Origin: Monoraphidium neglectum
Taxonomy: Eukaryota; Chlorophyta; Chlorophyceae; Sphaeropleales; Selenastraceae
Assembly (NCBI RefSeq): GCF_000611645.1
Contig: NW_014012172.1
Span: forward strand, 1,177 to 14,501
Reading direction: 5' to 3'
Length of the DNA stretch: 13,325 bases
The notes under the pieces are model-generated. The model worked only from the letters and a program-made list of their open reading frames with translations, did no database searches and had not been told where the DNA came from. This document shows, one piece after another, positions 1-8,799 of this stretch (position 1 is its first letter; every line of letters begins with the position of its first letter). Both the position numbers and the translations under genes were made by a program.

Positions 1-658
1 ATGCGCCACCTGCAAAACCGGCTATACGCTCAACACCACCACTGGCCAGTGCTCTCTGAGTAAGTGCTGTTGGGTTTATGCACCTGATCGGGGAGGGAGG
101 ATTCTTTGAGCACTTGTTCCTTTTGTGTCAGGCGCTTCCACCAGCACATGCATACTGGCATTTGCAGAAGCTGCCATCAACGGCATGCTTTCTCTCTAAG
201 ACCCCACCCACACTTTGCTTATGCTACATGTTGTCACCGCCATCGTTTTGCAGCGTGCACGGCCGCCAACTGCGCCGCCTGTGCCGCGGGGTCTGCCACA
301 ACATGCACCAGCTGCGTGCCTGGCTACACGCTCAACGCCACCACGGGCCAGTGCTCTCTGAGTAAGTTTGGCATCGCTCCTGGTCAGGTTGATGTTATTG
401 CTCATGCATTTGTCTTTGGGAAGACGCTTGCATGCCGGCCGCACCACGTGTAGCTTGACCTGCTTCTTCTGCCTTACCTTTTTACTGTGCCCTCATCCAA
501 TCTGCCCTCATTTAATCTGCGTCCACTTTTGTGCCTTCTGCCATTTGCAGCGTGCACGGCCGCCAACTGCGCTGCCTGTGCCGCGGGGTCTGCCACAACA
601 TGTGCCAGCTGCGCGGCTGGCTACACGCTCAACACCACCACTGGCCAGTGCTCTCTGA
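1..658 (+). repeat. Tandemly duplicated 108-bp phase-1 exons (three copies, first partial)
   Basis: The exon at 254-361 and the exon at 551-658 differ at only 7 of 108 positions by my count (about 94% identity). The partial copy at 1-59 has the same 3' half. Three of the seven changes are synonymous and four alter an amino acid. Intervening introns (60-253, 362-550) are of similar size (194 and 189 bases) but much more diverged, apart from short shared patches near the donors. All boundaries are phase 1, so copies can be gained or lost without breaking the frame. Confidence 0.85.
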
Positions 659-1260
659 GTGAGTGGGGTCGTCCTTTTGGTCAGGGGACCCTCCACTTTG
701 TTCTGCACATCCACCGTTGCGATATTCATCAATTGACATTCGTGCGCAAACTCTGCTAGATGTCCGCAATGGGATGCTCCCTCACCTTGCCTGCTGATTA
801 TGCAAAAGCTGTATTCATCCGTGCCGTAGTGTTCCTCGCTACTCGTTTATCACCGGTTAACTACACATCCGTATACTTGAAGCGCATGCACAAACCCATA
901 TACACACACGCACATGCACACGCACACACGCACGCTCACACGCACACGCTCACACGCACACGCACACGCCCACACGCACACGCACACGCCCACACGCACA
1001 CGCACACGCGCGCGTGCACACACACGCACGCACGCACGCACACAGATCTCTGTCATCATGCACTGCTTGCAGCCATCACACATAGCATTGAACATGACTT
1101 GTCCCTCTTGTTGCATTCTGCAGGCCTTATCTGCTCACCGCCCTGTCTCAATGGAGGCGTGTGCGTCCTCGGCAAGAACAACAAGAACACGTGCGACTGT
1201 CCTACGGGGTTCACCGGCACGAACTGCGGGACCATCAAGCGAAGGAGATTATATTTGTAG
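1..1260 (+). CDS. Cysteine-rich repeat / EGF-domain protein, 3' part (5' end outside window)
   Basis: Likely a secreted or cell-surface protein; no exact family is recognised. Visible exons are 1-59 (partial), 254-361, 551-658 and 1124-1260. All introns are phase 1 with good signals: donors GTAAGT, GTAAGT and GTGAGT, acceptors TTTTGCAG, TTTGCAG and TTCTGCAG. The two full middle exons are each 108 bases and encode a 36-residue module with spacing C-x4-C-x2-C-x7-C-x2-C-x12-C, including a GYTLN..TGQC signature. This resembles furin-like or ephrin-receptor-like cysteine-rich repeats. The last exon encodes one classic six-cysteine EGF domain (CSPPC, NGGVC, CDCPTGFTG, C), then a short basic tail KRRRLYL and a TAG stop. 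There is no transmembrane segment in the visible part. The gene is clearly longer upstream. The terminal exon could be an alternative end, because no donor precedes the stop. Confidence 0.72.
901..1044. repeat. CA/CG-rich microsatellite (ACACGC-type)
   Basis: About 144 bases of imperfect ACACGC/ACGC repeat units lie inside the last intron (659-1123) of the cysteine-rich gene. The long open frames across it on both strands are only His/Thr or Val/Cys/Arg runs from the repeat and are not genes. Confidence 0.93.
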
Positions 1261-1554
1261 ACACCTCTCCCGCTGACACTGCATTCTATACGAGGTTGAG
1301 CAAGTTTGTGTCTGCTACCCCAACGGCACAAACAACAATAACAGCAGCATGAGGGCTTGCTGATGCGTGCAAGACTGTTATTATGTCTAACTGTTGGTTT
1401 GGGCGTAATATCCAGGACAAATTTCTACAACATCCCATGCCGCATGTCGAGCCTTGTTATATATTCATAAGGACGACATCAGATTGCGTGGAGGGTTCCC
1501 TGAGGTTTGCGGGAACACAGGAATTGTGGTGCACGGGCAGGCTGCTAAGCTGGT

Positions 1555-1559
1555 TGTAA
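1555..1559 (+). promoter_or_regulatory. Probable poly(A) signal TGTAA of the cysteine-rich gene
   Basis: TGTAA is the usual chlorophyte polyadenylation signal. This copy lies about 295 bases after the TAG stop at 1258-1260 and is the first one after it. It would give a 3' UTR of about 300 bases. Confidence 0.5.
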
Positions 1560-2001
1560 TCCCCCAGTGTTACTGTATGTACTATATGATTTTGACATGT
1601 CAAATTCATGTACTTGTGCTGATGAGAAGCAAATTAGTGCCTTTAAACAAGTCAAAATCGCGTGCTCGACCAGCTGCATGCATGCTCCAGTATCATGTCA
1701 GCCGCCAGCCGCACAGTGCATGTGCGCCCCATCCAAACGCGCATAAAATGTGCCAAATGATCACGTAGATGCTGGTTTGGAGTCAGAACAGGGCAATCCC
1801 ACAGTGAAATAGCACGATATGCATGCAGGGGTCCCCCCGCGCCCCGTGGTGTGTGCCCCAAGCTCTAGGATGATAGGAAGCAGCTGACACCTAGAGCACC
1901 AGGCGAGGTGCGCACTTGACAAGCGCGTCACACCCCTTGCACACCTTTGCCAAATTGCAGTTTATGCAACCAAGTCAAACGGCAATTGTGCATGTCGCCA
2001 G

Positions 2002-2048
2002 GCACACACACGCACACGCACACGCACACGCACACGCACACGCACACA
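2002..2048. repeat. Hexanucleotide microsatellite (CACACG)n
   Basis: About 47 bases of nearly perfect six-base units, the same motif class as the tract at 901-1044, in intergenic DNA. Confidence 0.92.
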
Positions 2049-2420
2049 CTACTTTGCCGCCTTCAGAAAGTCAAGCTTGGCTGTGTCCATCTGTGGAGCA
2101 GGGCGGGCTCCTCTTATCAGGTGCATGCAGTCATTGAGCATAGGCTCGGGCCACGCAGCATTGCGTGCTGGCTCCACCTCGCATGCATGCGAGCTTGCCT
2201 AAGCAAGCACCCCCGTGTTATATGCAATGCATCATGTGTCCTATGTGTTGTTGATGCATTGTATTGAAAACATCTTGCGCTGTTGTGTGGCGTTTGATGT
2301 GTGATAAGCTGCATGGCAAATCTGAAGCCTGTGTGCAAATCTGCAGCCCTTCCTGGATCCACCTGCAGTCCGCACAGCACGTGCGCCAATCTTACCAGCG
2401 CCACTGGCATGTTTGTGGCG

Positions 2421-2442
2421 CATATATATACATATATATATG
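2421..2442. repeat. Short TA-dinucleotide tract
   Basis: Two runs of alternating TA separated by one C, about 22 bases in all, within intergenic DNA. No promoter role can be assigned. Confidence 0.8.
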
Positions 2443-3521
2443 CCCAAAATACATATGTGTTTAAAGCGGCTATGGAGGGGTTAATTTGCAACAACTGCCG
2501 ACCATGAGACCCGCAGTAGAAGGATTGATTATGGGTTTGGCCACTTGAAGAGAATCAGGCAACCGACAATCGAGGCACCTACAAACCACCCGCCCAACAG
2601 GATGCACCATGCTGCATCCAAGTCCACAGTGCGTGTCAAGCGGCATATACACGACACAACAGCATAGCGTGTGCCTGCCCAGCGCGTGTTTGAACGCATT
2701 CATCCCGTTGACTCAGATTGAATTTCATGTCCCGGACAAAGAGAGCCGATCGCACCTAACTGGCAGCTCCACGCATGACCCTATCAGCAATGGTGATTTG
2801 ACGAGCTAGTGTGCGCAGTTGTGCTGGCAGCAATTCTTGCCGGCACGGAGTTTTTGTTGTTTCGGCGCCTTGAACATGCTACCAGAGGGTGTGCTGCATT
2901 GACTGGTTCGGCTGCAGTTCAATGCTGTGGTGACGGCTGGCGCCATGGGCCCCACCTGCGTGCGTGAATTCGCAGGATACAGCTGCGCACACGGCCATTG
3001 ATTCCACCAACACCAGTGTTGCTTGACCATTATAACACATACACAATAGGGCACCCCAGTGTCGGGAACGCGCGCATCCTGTCGATCGCATCTTCCAGGC
3101 GGGGCTTGGCCCTAGGACATAATGGGGCGTGCACAACCGCACGGCCTGCAGGCTGTGTTCACAGCTGTGAACATGTCCCTGAAACTGTGGCACTGGCTCG
3201 ACCCACGTCAGCAGGGTTCACAACATTGAATCTTGCTTGAAGGACATCACATGTGTGTTTCTGACATCGTCGGCAGGCATGCTCACATGTCCAGATGAGT
3301 CATGCACCCAGGGTACCTGTGAAGCTGGTGCGACGCGTCGCCGTGATCAGCAGATTCAGCAGCGAAAGCACTCATGCACCCGCCGGATGTCATCTGGGAG
3401 ATCGCACGATGATCACAACGCGAAACTAATGCCATGACAACGCGGTACTCGTGCACGACACAGCAAATTCTCCGCGCTGTTACGATAGAGCGTGCTTGCG
3501 TGGCCAACAGATATCGGCCTC

Positions 3522-6082
3522 ATGGCAGGTAGTAAGCGTGGCTACGATTATGGTAATATTGCGGTATTCGCGCTTTTCGCCGTCCGGCACCATGAGCGAA
3601 ACGCAATTGCGCAGCTCGCCATTGGCACACATCGCCTGGCGGTGCAACTGGGCGGTGCCACATCCCCTGCAATCGCGCATCCGCGACAGACATGGAGCTG
3701 GAGCGGCTTCAGAAGGAGCTGGTCAAGATGCAGCTTTGGGTCAAGGCCAAGAAGCTCAAGGTGAGCTTGGGGCCGTGGCTGGCATTGCCTGAAAGCCATG
3801 CCTGCGGGCCCCAGCAGCAGCTTCTGAGCCTGAATTCCGGGCTGACTCCTGCTGCCAATTTGGTGTGACGATCTCCGCCCCCTTATGGCGCAGGTGCTGG
3901 TGATATTTGAGGGTCGCGACGCTGCAGGCAAGGGCGGGGTCATCAAGCGCATCACGGAGCCGCTCAACCACAGGGGGCTGAGGGTGGCGGCGCTGGCGGC
4001 GCCGACGGATCAGGAAAGGAGCCAGTGGTATTTCCAGGTGTGTCTGGTCGGAGGTGGCAGAGATGTGCTGGTGCTTTGAGCCTGAGGTCGCAAGTGGTGC
4101 TGCATGGAGGGCGCATCCGCTCAGCGGATGGGCCGACCATGCAGCGACGGGCGTTGGCTGTTGCACAGCGATTCGACAATGTCGGCGGGCGGGATCGTGA
4201 GTGAGTTGCACAGCACTGAACACTCTCACTATCATGCCATCAGATAAGGCCGCCTGACACACCGTTTCTGGCTGGATTCTTTCCTGGCACCTGCACCGCT
4301 GCAGCGCTACGTCCAGCACCTGCCGTCTGGCGGCGAGATCGTGCTGTTTGACCGTTCCTGGTACAACCGTCCAGGCGAGGCACGATGCGCGCGGGCACAC
4401 ACCAGCTTCAGATGGGGGTGTGACGCACAGGTGCACCCTGTACTGCTGCCTTGGAACTGCACAGGTCCCCAGTTCTTTGCAAAGCGGACCCGGTTGAAGC
4501 GTTGTACTGGCTCGTCGCCCCCTGCTGTCTTCCTGGGCGGCAGGCGTGGAGCGCGTCATGGGCTTCTGCAGCGAGGACCAGGTGGAGGAGTTCTTCAGGA
4601 CCTGTCCCGAGTTTGAGCGCATGCTGCGCCGCTCTGGCATCATACTGGTCAAATACTGGTTCAGGTGCGAGCGCGGGCTCTTACCCTTTTGCGCCTTGTC
4701 CGTGGTATTCATTGCTTAACAACAGGGCGGAATCCGCCTGGTAGTGCACATGTTCCAGCGCTTCCTTCCTCATCACCCTCCTGCATGCCTGACGATTGGC
4801 CTTTCTACAATGGTGATGCTCCGCCCATTGTTCAAAAAGCAAGCACTTCCTGAACCACCGAACGCGACAGTGTGAGTGATGTGGAGCAGGAGAAGCGCTT
4901 CCAGGACAGAATTGACGACCCAGCCAAGCGGTGGAAGCTCAGCGAATTCGACCTGTCAGCACGCTCCAAGTGAGGACAGGCGGGCTCGGGTCGTAGTCAC
5001 TTTGATCTGCAGTGGATCAGTCAGAGCAGAGGGGGCCGTTGTGCTGGGCGGGAGGAGCATGTTTGGCGGATGGCCCGCAGCCCCTTGGCTGGACCAGGGT
5101 GCAGGGCAGGGGCTCGCTGCCAGAGTAGCCAGTCAGACTTTAATGGGCGAATGTAATGCCGCTGCACCCCTCTGCTCTGCTGTACGCACCCGCTGGCGCC
5201 ACCAAAAAGGTGGGTGGAGTATGCCAGGGCTAAGGATGACATGTTCAGGCACTGCGACACCAAGGCGAGCCCGTGGTGGGTGGTGCCCTCAGATGACAAG
5301 AAGGCCGCCCACGTGAGTAATATGGGTTGGTGCAGGTCCGCGTTGTGAGAGCACGAGAGGGCAGTGCGCGCCTACCTGCGTAGGCGGAGGCGCTGTGCTT
5401 GTGCTGCGTGCGGTGCATCGATCCATCCACAGCCTGTAGCGTTTTTCCTTGCCCAGCTTTTCAACCCACATTGTTCACACAAGCTGCTGCTCCGCTCGCA
5501 CCACCCACGGTTCATGCAGCTCAACTGCATTACGCACCTGCTCAGCTTGGTAAGTGAGTGGGCAGGCCTGCCGCGCCAGCACGCACCCTGCACTGTGGAG
5601 TCGCTGTGTTGAGATTAATCAACTGCAGAACTGACCCCAGAGCATGATTACAGTCCCAGACTTCGATTCAAATTCAAAGAGAGGCTGAGTGCAACGGCGA
5701 TTCTGTCCCATGCACTTTCAAACTCAACACTAACAGGTGCCATATGAGGAGTCGCCGTCCGAGCCTATTACCCTGCCGCCGCGGCAAAAGGACGACAGCT
5801 ACGTGCGCCCGCCCCAGGAGGAGCAGACTTTCGTCCCGCAGGTGTGCATGGAGGGCAGATCTCTACCCTGCGATTCAGCTTCACTGTTTGTTGAGGGGAA
5901 GTACAGGGTTCTGTGGTGCAAGGTTTTTTCTGCAGACGCTTGGCTGCCAGCCACATGCAACCCACAGCTGCGCATCTTATGTTCCGCACATGCAAGGTGT
6001 TATTATTGCAGCCACTTCTTTTGCACAACCACAGGTGTTCAAGCCCAAGGAGAAGAAAGGCGGCAAGGAGGGCAAGAAGTAG
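3522..6082 (+). CDS. PPK2: Polyphosphate kinase 2 (PPK2 family), ten exons, 273 aa
   Basis: PPK2 enzymes transfer phosphate reversibly between polyphosphate and nucleotides. Exons: 3522-3552, 3690-3760, 3894-4037, 4305-4374, 4544-4664, 4871-4969, 5210-5312, 5520-5549, 5737-5841, 6035-6082. They total 822 bases with every junction in frame. Motifs: Walker [10 protein letters not shown] at 41-49, the [11 protein letters not shown] block near 79-89, Walker B/active-site block FDRSWYNR at 97-104, VERVMGF at 107-113, KYWFSVSD at 142-149, lid-like [10 protein letters not shown] at 159-168, and a C-terminal LPPRQ/QTFVP block. Length fits single-domain PPK2, and DRSWYNR-x-GVE looks like class I (NDP-phosphorylating), though class is inferred. 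The Ala usual in NRAGVE is Pro105 here. Oddities: intron 4 appears to be GC-AG, exon 8 is only 30 bases, and there is a lysine-rich tail ([11 protein letters not shown]). No transit peptide is visible. The start (exon 1, ATG at 3522) is inferred from phase fit to a [12 protein letters not shown]-terminus; an upstream exon is not excluded. Confidence 0.93.
4099..4145. repeat. Intronic inverted repeat (potential hairpin)
   Basis: Within PPK2 intron 3 (4038-4304). Outer arms of 9 bases at 4099-4107 (GCTGCATGG) and 4137-4145 pair perfectly. Inner arms of 8 bases at 4114-4121 (CATCCGCT) and 4123-4130 also pair perfectly around a one-base loop. A roughly 6-by-6 base internal loop separates the two stems. 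Function unknown. Confidence 0.7.
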
Positions 6083-6396
6083 GACATGGGCGCCGGTTGA
6101 TGTGGCAATCAACGAGCGAGGCGTGGACTGGTCTCGTGTGTTGAGCCCAGCATAATGCAGTCGGCCGCTCGACCCCAAGCAGGGCGTTGCCAGTGCGCGC
6201 CTTCAGGGGCGGGCACGCTGCAATTGGACATGTGTTTTGGGAGTGTTTGTGGCCGGAATTGTTGGCTCGCCCCAGTTCACCTGACAAAGAAAGGTTGAGG
6301 GCTGGCAGCGTGCGTGCTCCGCAAGCGCCGCAAGTACGTGCCCACGTGTGTGGGTTGTTCCTTTTTAGTACATGCTGACTTCTACTACATCAGGCA

Positions 6397-6401
6397 TGTA
6401 A
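6397..6401 (+). promoter_or_regulatory. Probable poly(A) signal TGTAA of PPK2
   Basis: First TGTAA after the PPK2 stop, about 315 bases downstream. A second copy at 6566-6570 is an alternative. Confidence 0.5.
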
Positions 6402-6935
6402 TTCTTGAGCACGACTCCTTATGGAGGGATGTTCAACTGTCGCCCCCCCCCCGCAACAAGCTTTGAACCCAGATGAAGCCATGCGTGAAGGCAGAAGCTG
6501 CGGCTGCCGCCAAACTCCAAATTGTGTACATCGCAGACATATGCAGCCTTGCATCCCTGTATGTATGTAACACGACCGACGGCAGGCTGGCACGAAGCGG
6601 GGTGCCGCTGCGTTGCGGTCAAAGAAGCACGACACAAAACAACATGACTACCCTGCCAAATACGTTGCGTGATAAATCCTGACGACTGAATCGACCACAT
6701 CGTTGATGGAGCGGCAGCTCTGCCAACATGTTGTGGTTTGACAGTGAATGAGTCCAAAGGTTGGAAGGGCCCGGCTTCTGGTTCTCGTTGCAGCCCGGTA
6801 ATAGCCGGGCGCATGTTACCAAGCGCACCGTCCTGCCAGGCAGACGCACAGCCCGTACGCACGCCGCAGCACCACGCGTGGCCCTGCTGGCCGCTCCCGC
6901 CGGCGGTGCGCCGGCCGTGCTGCGTAGCGCGCAGC
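6402..6935. other. Spacer between the convergent 3' ends of PPK2 and SCP2
   Basis: Noncoding as far as I can see. It should contain the SCP2 3' UTR, but no minus-strand TGTAA was found here, so that gene may use a variant signal. A run of ten C lies at 6443-6452. A plus-strand open frame at 6473-6682 has no recognisable homology and sits in the shared 3' region. Confidence 0.5.
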
Positions 6936-7761
6936 TTAGAGCTTGGCCTTGGGCGCGGCGGCGTCGAGGATGGGCTGCAACTTCAGGGCCAGGCCCATGC
7001 TGCCATTAATCTTCAGCTTGCGCAGCAGGAACGCCTTGATGAGGATCAGGGGAGCGGGGCACGGAGGCGTTCGTGATGGTCCAGCAGGCTGAGGGCGGAG
7101 GGAAACCGCAGGCACGAGCTGCCAGCAGAAGGGCCTGGTTCAGAACTGGCCCCAGCGCGCGCCCCCAAGCACCTGCTGCGGGTTGAGCTTGCCCATGACG
7201 AGCTGCGCAAAGTTTGCGTCGCTGATGGTCAGCGTGAGGTCGGCCTTCTCCTCGGGCTTGCCCTTGGTGACGCTGCCGCTGCCCTCCCGCAGGTCCAGCG
7301 CCCACTGGGTCCCATCAACATCAAACACCACCAAGCCCTTGAGAGCGGTGTGGGGATGATAGCGTTTGAGAGCGTGCCGGGTTTTGGGATGGTGATGCCA
7401 AGTGCAAAAAACACGCACGCCGGAAGGGGAGGGCCCTGGTGCTCGGCTCGGCAGGCCTGCCGCGCAGCAGTGGTGGCGCGGCGGTTGTGCGTGACGAGGC
7501 GCTCGGTGGCGCCAAGGGCTCCCGCAGCACCGCGCTGCCCAGCGCAATGGCCGCTGACAATCGCACATCACAGGCAGCGCCTCTGGTTGCGGGCGGTGTT
7601 TTGAAGAGCAGGGCGTGTGGGTTGGGCTGCGCTGACTGGGCAGGCCACCATCCGCCGCCGCCTTCCACTATCTGACGCACCTTGATTCGCTTGACCAGTT
7701 CCGGACCCTCGGTCTTCAGGTTCTTTTCCAGCTGCTCAAAGAGTGCTGGAGCCGCTGGCAT
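6936..7761 (-). CDS. SCP2-domain sterol/lipid carrier protein with peroxisomal AKL signal, 114 aa
   Basis: SCP2 domains bind sterols, fatty acids and acyl-CoAs in a hydrophobic tunnel. Minus-strand exons: 7681-7761 (start ATG), 7173-7337 and 6936-7034 (TAA stop), all joined in phase 0. Donors are GTGCGT and GTGCTT; acceptors end TCTCAAG and CATCAAG. The domain fills the protein: an N-terminal helix (FEQLEKNLK), strands VVFDVDG and QWALDLREG, then the family core ADLTLTISD at 59-67, MGKLNPQQAF at 75-84, and KLKINGSMGLALKL at 88-101. Human SCP2 has GKMNPQ, KLKITGNMGLAMKLQ and a C-terminal AKL. The last residues here are also AKL, a canonical PTS1, so it is probably peroxisomal. It is a stand-alone domain, not fused to a thiolase or dehydrogenase. 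One oddity is Arg87, where Gly is usual (QGK in human). It is divergent from the MDP-1-like gene. Confidence 0.93.
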
Positions 7762-7843
7762 GGTGGCTCAGCGGGACAATGGCATGCAGCGGGTGGAGGA
7801 CTGGGCGTGAATCGGATAGAAGACTGAGCAGAACAATACAAAT

Positions 7844-7851
7844 AATTTATA
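7844..7851 (-). promoter_or_regulatory. TATA-like element of the SCP2 gene
   Basis: Read on the minus strand this is TATAAATT, in an A/T-rich island within GC-rich DNA, about 83 bases upstream of the SCP2 start codon. Spacing is reasonable for a short 5' UTR. It is the clearest TATA-like site near a gene start in the window. Confidence 0.5.
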
Positions 7852-7981
7852 TTGCGCTGGACCATACGCCTTGTGTCAGATACCGCCAATCTAGTGCAGA
7901 AAGATCTCTGGCCCAGCATGACAGAGCCGAGTGACACACGCTCGATCGGCCAGTATGACTCGGTAAATATGTAGAATTAGG

Positions 7982-8799
7982 ATGGAAGAGTCGCGAGCCC
8001 AACAGCTCCAACGCACCGGCGCGTGTGCTGATGCAACCTCGTCTGTGCGCACAAGCAAAGCACGCGCGGTGTGCTGCACCTGCACACCCCACTGCAGGCG
8101 TTTTTGTGCACCACCTCCGCAGCTCTCACGTCTTCTGTCCCCGTCCCCGTCACCCCGTCAATATTGAGCGGGTAACGTATGCATGCCCTGCAGGCAATGG
8201 GCGCGCTGTCCGAGCACGCCGATACCCTGCCGGCGGTCGCCGTTTTCGATGCCACCAGCAGCACCAGCACGCTCTCAGACGACTCGGTCGCCGTCGGGGC
8301 GGCGTGCCAGGCCAAGGGTGTGGCCGTCGTGGTGCTCGCTCCCAATGCTGCGCTCCGGAAGGAGCTGGAAAACACCCTCTTGGCAGCTGGCAGCAAAGCC
8401 AGAGTTCTGGTACGCCAGGCGTTCTGATGGCACGGTGCGTTTGTCGCCGTCTGCAGCCGCAGGATCGTGCACCCTGCAAATTCCACCGTTCTTGTGAAGT
8501 CCCATCAAGGCTTAGGTTGACCTTTCTGTCACCGCACCCGCCCCTGTCAGCAGGTGCCTGGCGACGAAGGCAGCAGCAGCGGGGTCACTGCGGCGCTGCG
8601 GGACCTGAAGGCGTCCACCGGCATATCTTTTGAGCAGATGGCCGCATTCTCCTCAGACGGGCCCACCCTAAGGGAGGCCGCACGCCTGGGCGCAACGACT
8701 GCGCGGCTAGCGCCGTCTGCGCGCGGCGTGGACGCCGCGGCGCTGCGGCGGGGCTTGGAGGCCCACGCATCAAAGATTGCAGACAGCCGGGGGTACTGA
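7982..8799 (+). CDS. MDP-1-like HAD-family protein, probably catalytically dead
   Basis: Related to magnesium-dependent phosphatase 1 (HAD superfamily). Exons: 7982-8044, 8194-8409, 8554-8799, all phase 0, giving 174 aa; human MDP-1 is about 176 aa. Exon 1 is inferred from a strong start context (A at -3, G at +4), a GTGCGC donor in phase 0 and a good acceptor (CCCTGCAG). Translation could instead start at 8179 or 8197. The C-terminal half matches well: LKASTGISFEQM at 111-122 aligns with QQKTGIPFSQM of human MDP-1, and REAARLGATTARL and LRRGLEAHA follow as in the family. All four HAD motifs look altered: FDLDYTLW is FDATSST (Asp40 kept, second Asp lost), the motif II SR[TS] is APN, the motif III Lys region is SSSG, and FFDDE is AFSSDG. 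The flap between motifs I and II is shortened. Homology is inferred from remembered sequences. Confidence 0.72.

Larger units (their letters stand above)
1560..3521. other. Intergenic stretch, no convincing gene
   Basis: About 1.9 kb between the cysteine-rich gene and PPK2. It holds an ACACGC microsatellite (2002-2048) and a TA-rich patch (2421-2442). It is rich in TGCA, which produces cysteine codons by chance. A few segments look like EGF fragments behind plausible phase-1 acceptors (1568-1746, 2347-2414, 3277-3327; see findings), but none gives a gene model I can defend. The PPK2 promoter must lie in the right-hand part, though I see no clear TATA box close to its start. Confidence 0.5.

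Noticed and set aside
901..1116. Long open frames on both strands through the ACACGC repeat
   Set aside because: Periodic low-complexity sequence is open in many frames; the translations are only His/Thr or Val/Cys/Arg runs and the tract lies inside an intron.
2918..2990. EGF-like fragment GPTCVREFAGYSCAHG after a GCTGCAG acceptor
   Set aside because: The acceptor is phase 0 for this frame while the neighbouring gene uses phase 1, only two cysteines are present and a stop follows at once.
3756..4712. 318-codon minus-strand open frame
   Set aside because: It overlaps PPK2 exons 3-5 antisense. The PPK2 exons carry family motifs while this frame shows none.
6473..6682. 69-codon plus-strand open frame beginning MKPCVK
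   Set aside because: It sits in the shared 3' spacer of two convergent genes, has no family signature and no supporting promoter or splice context.
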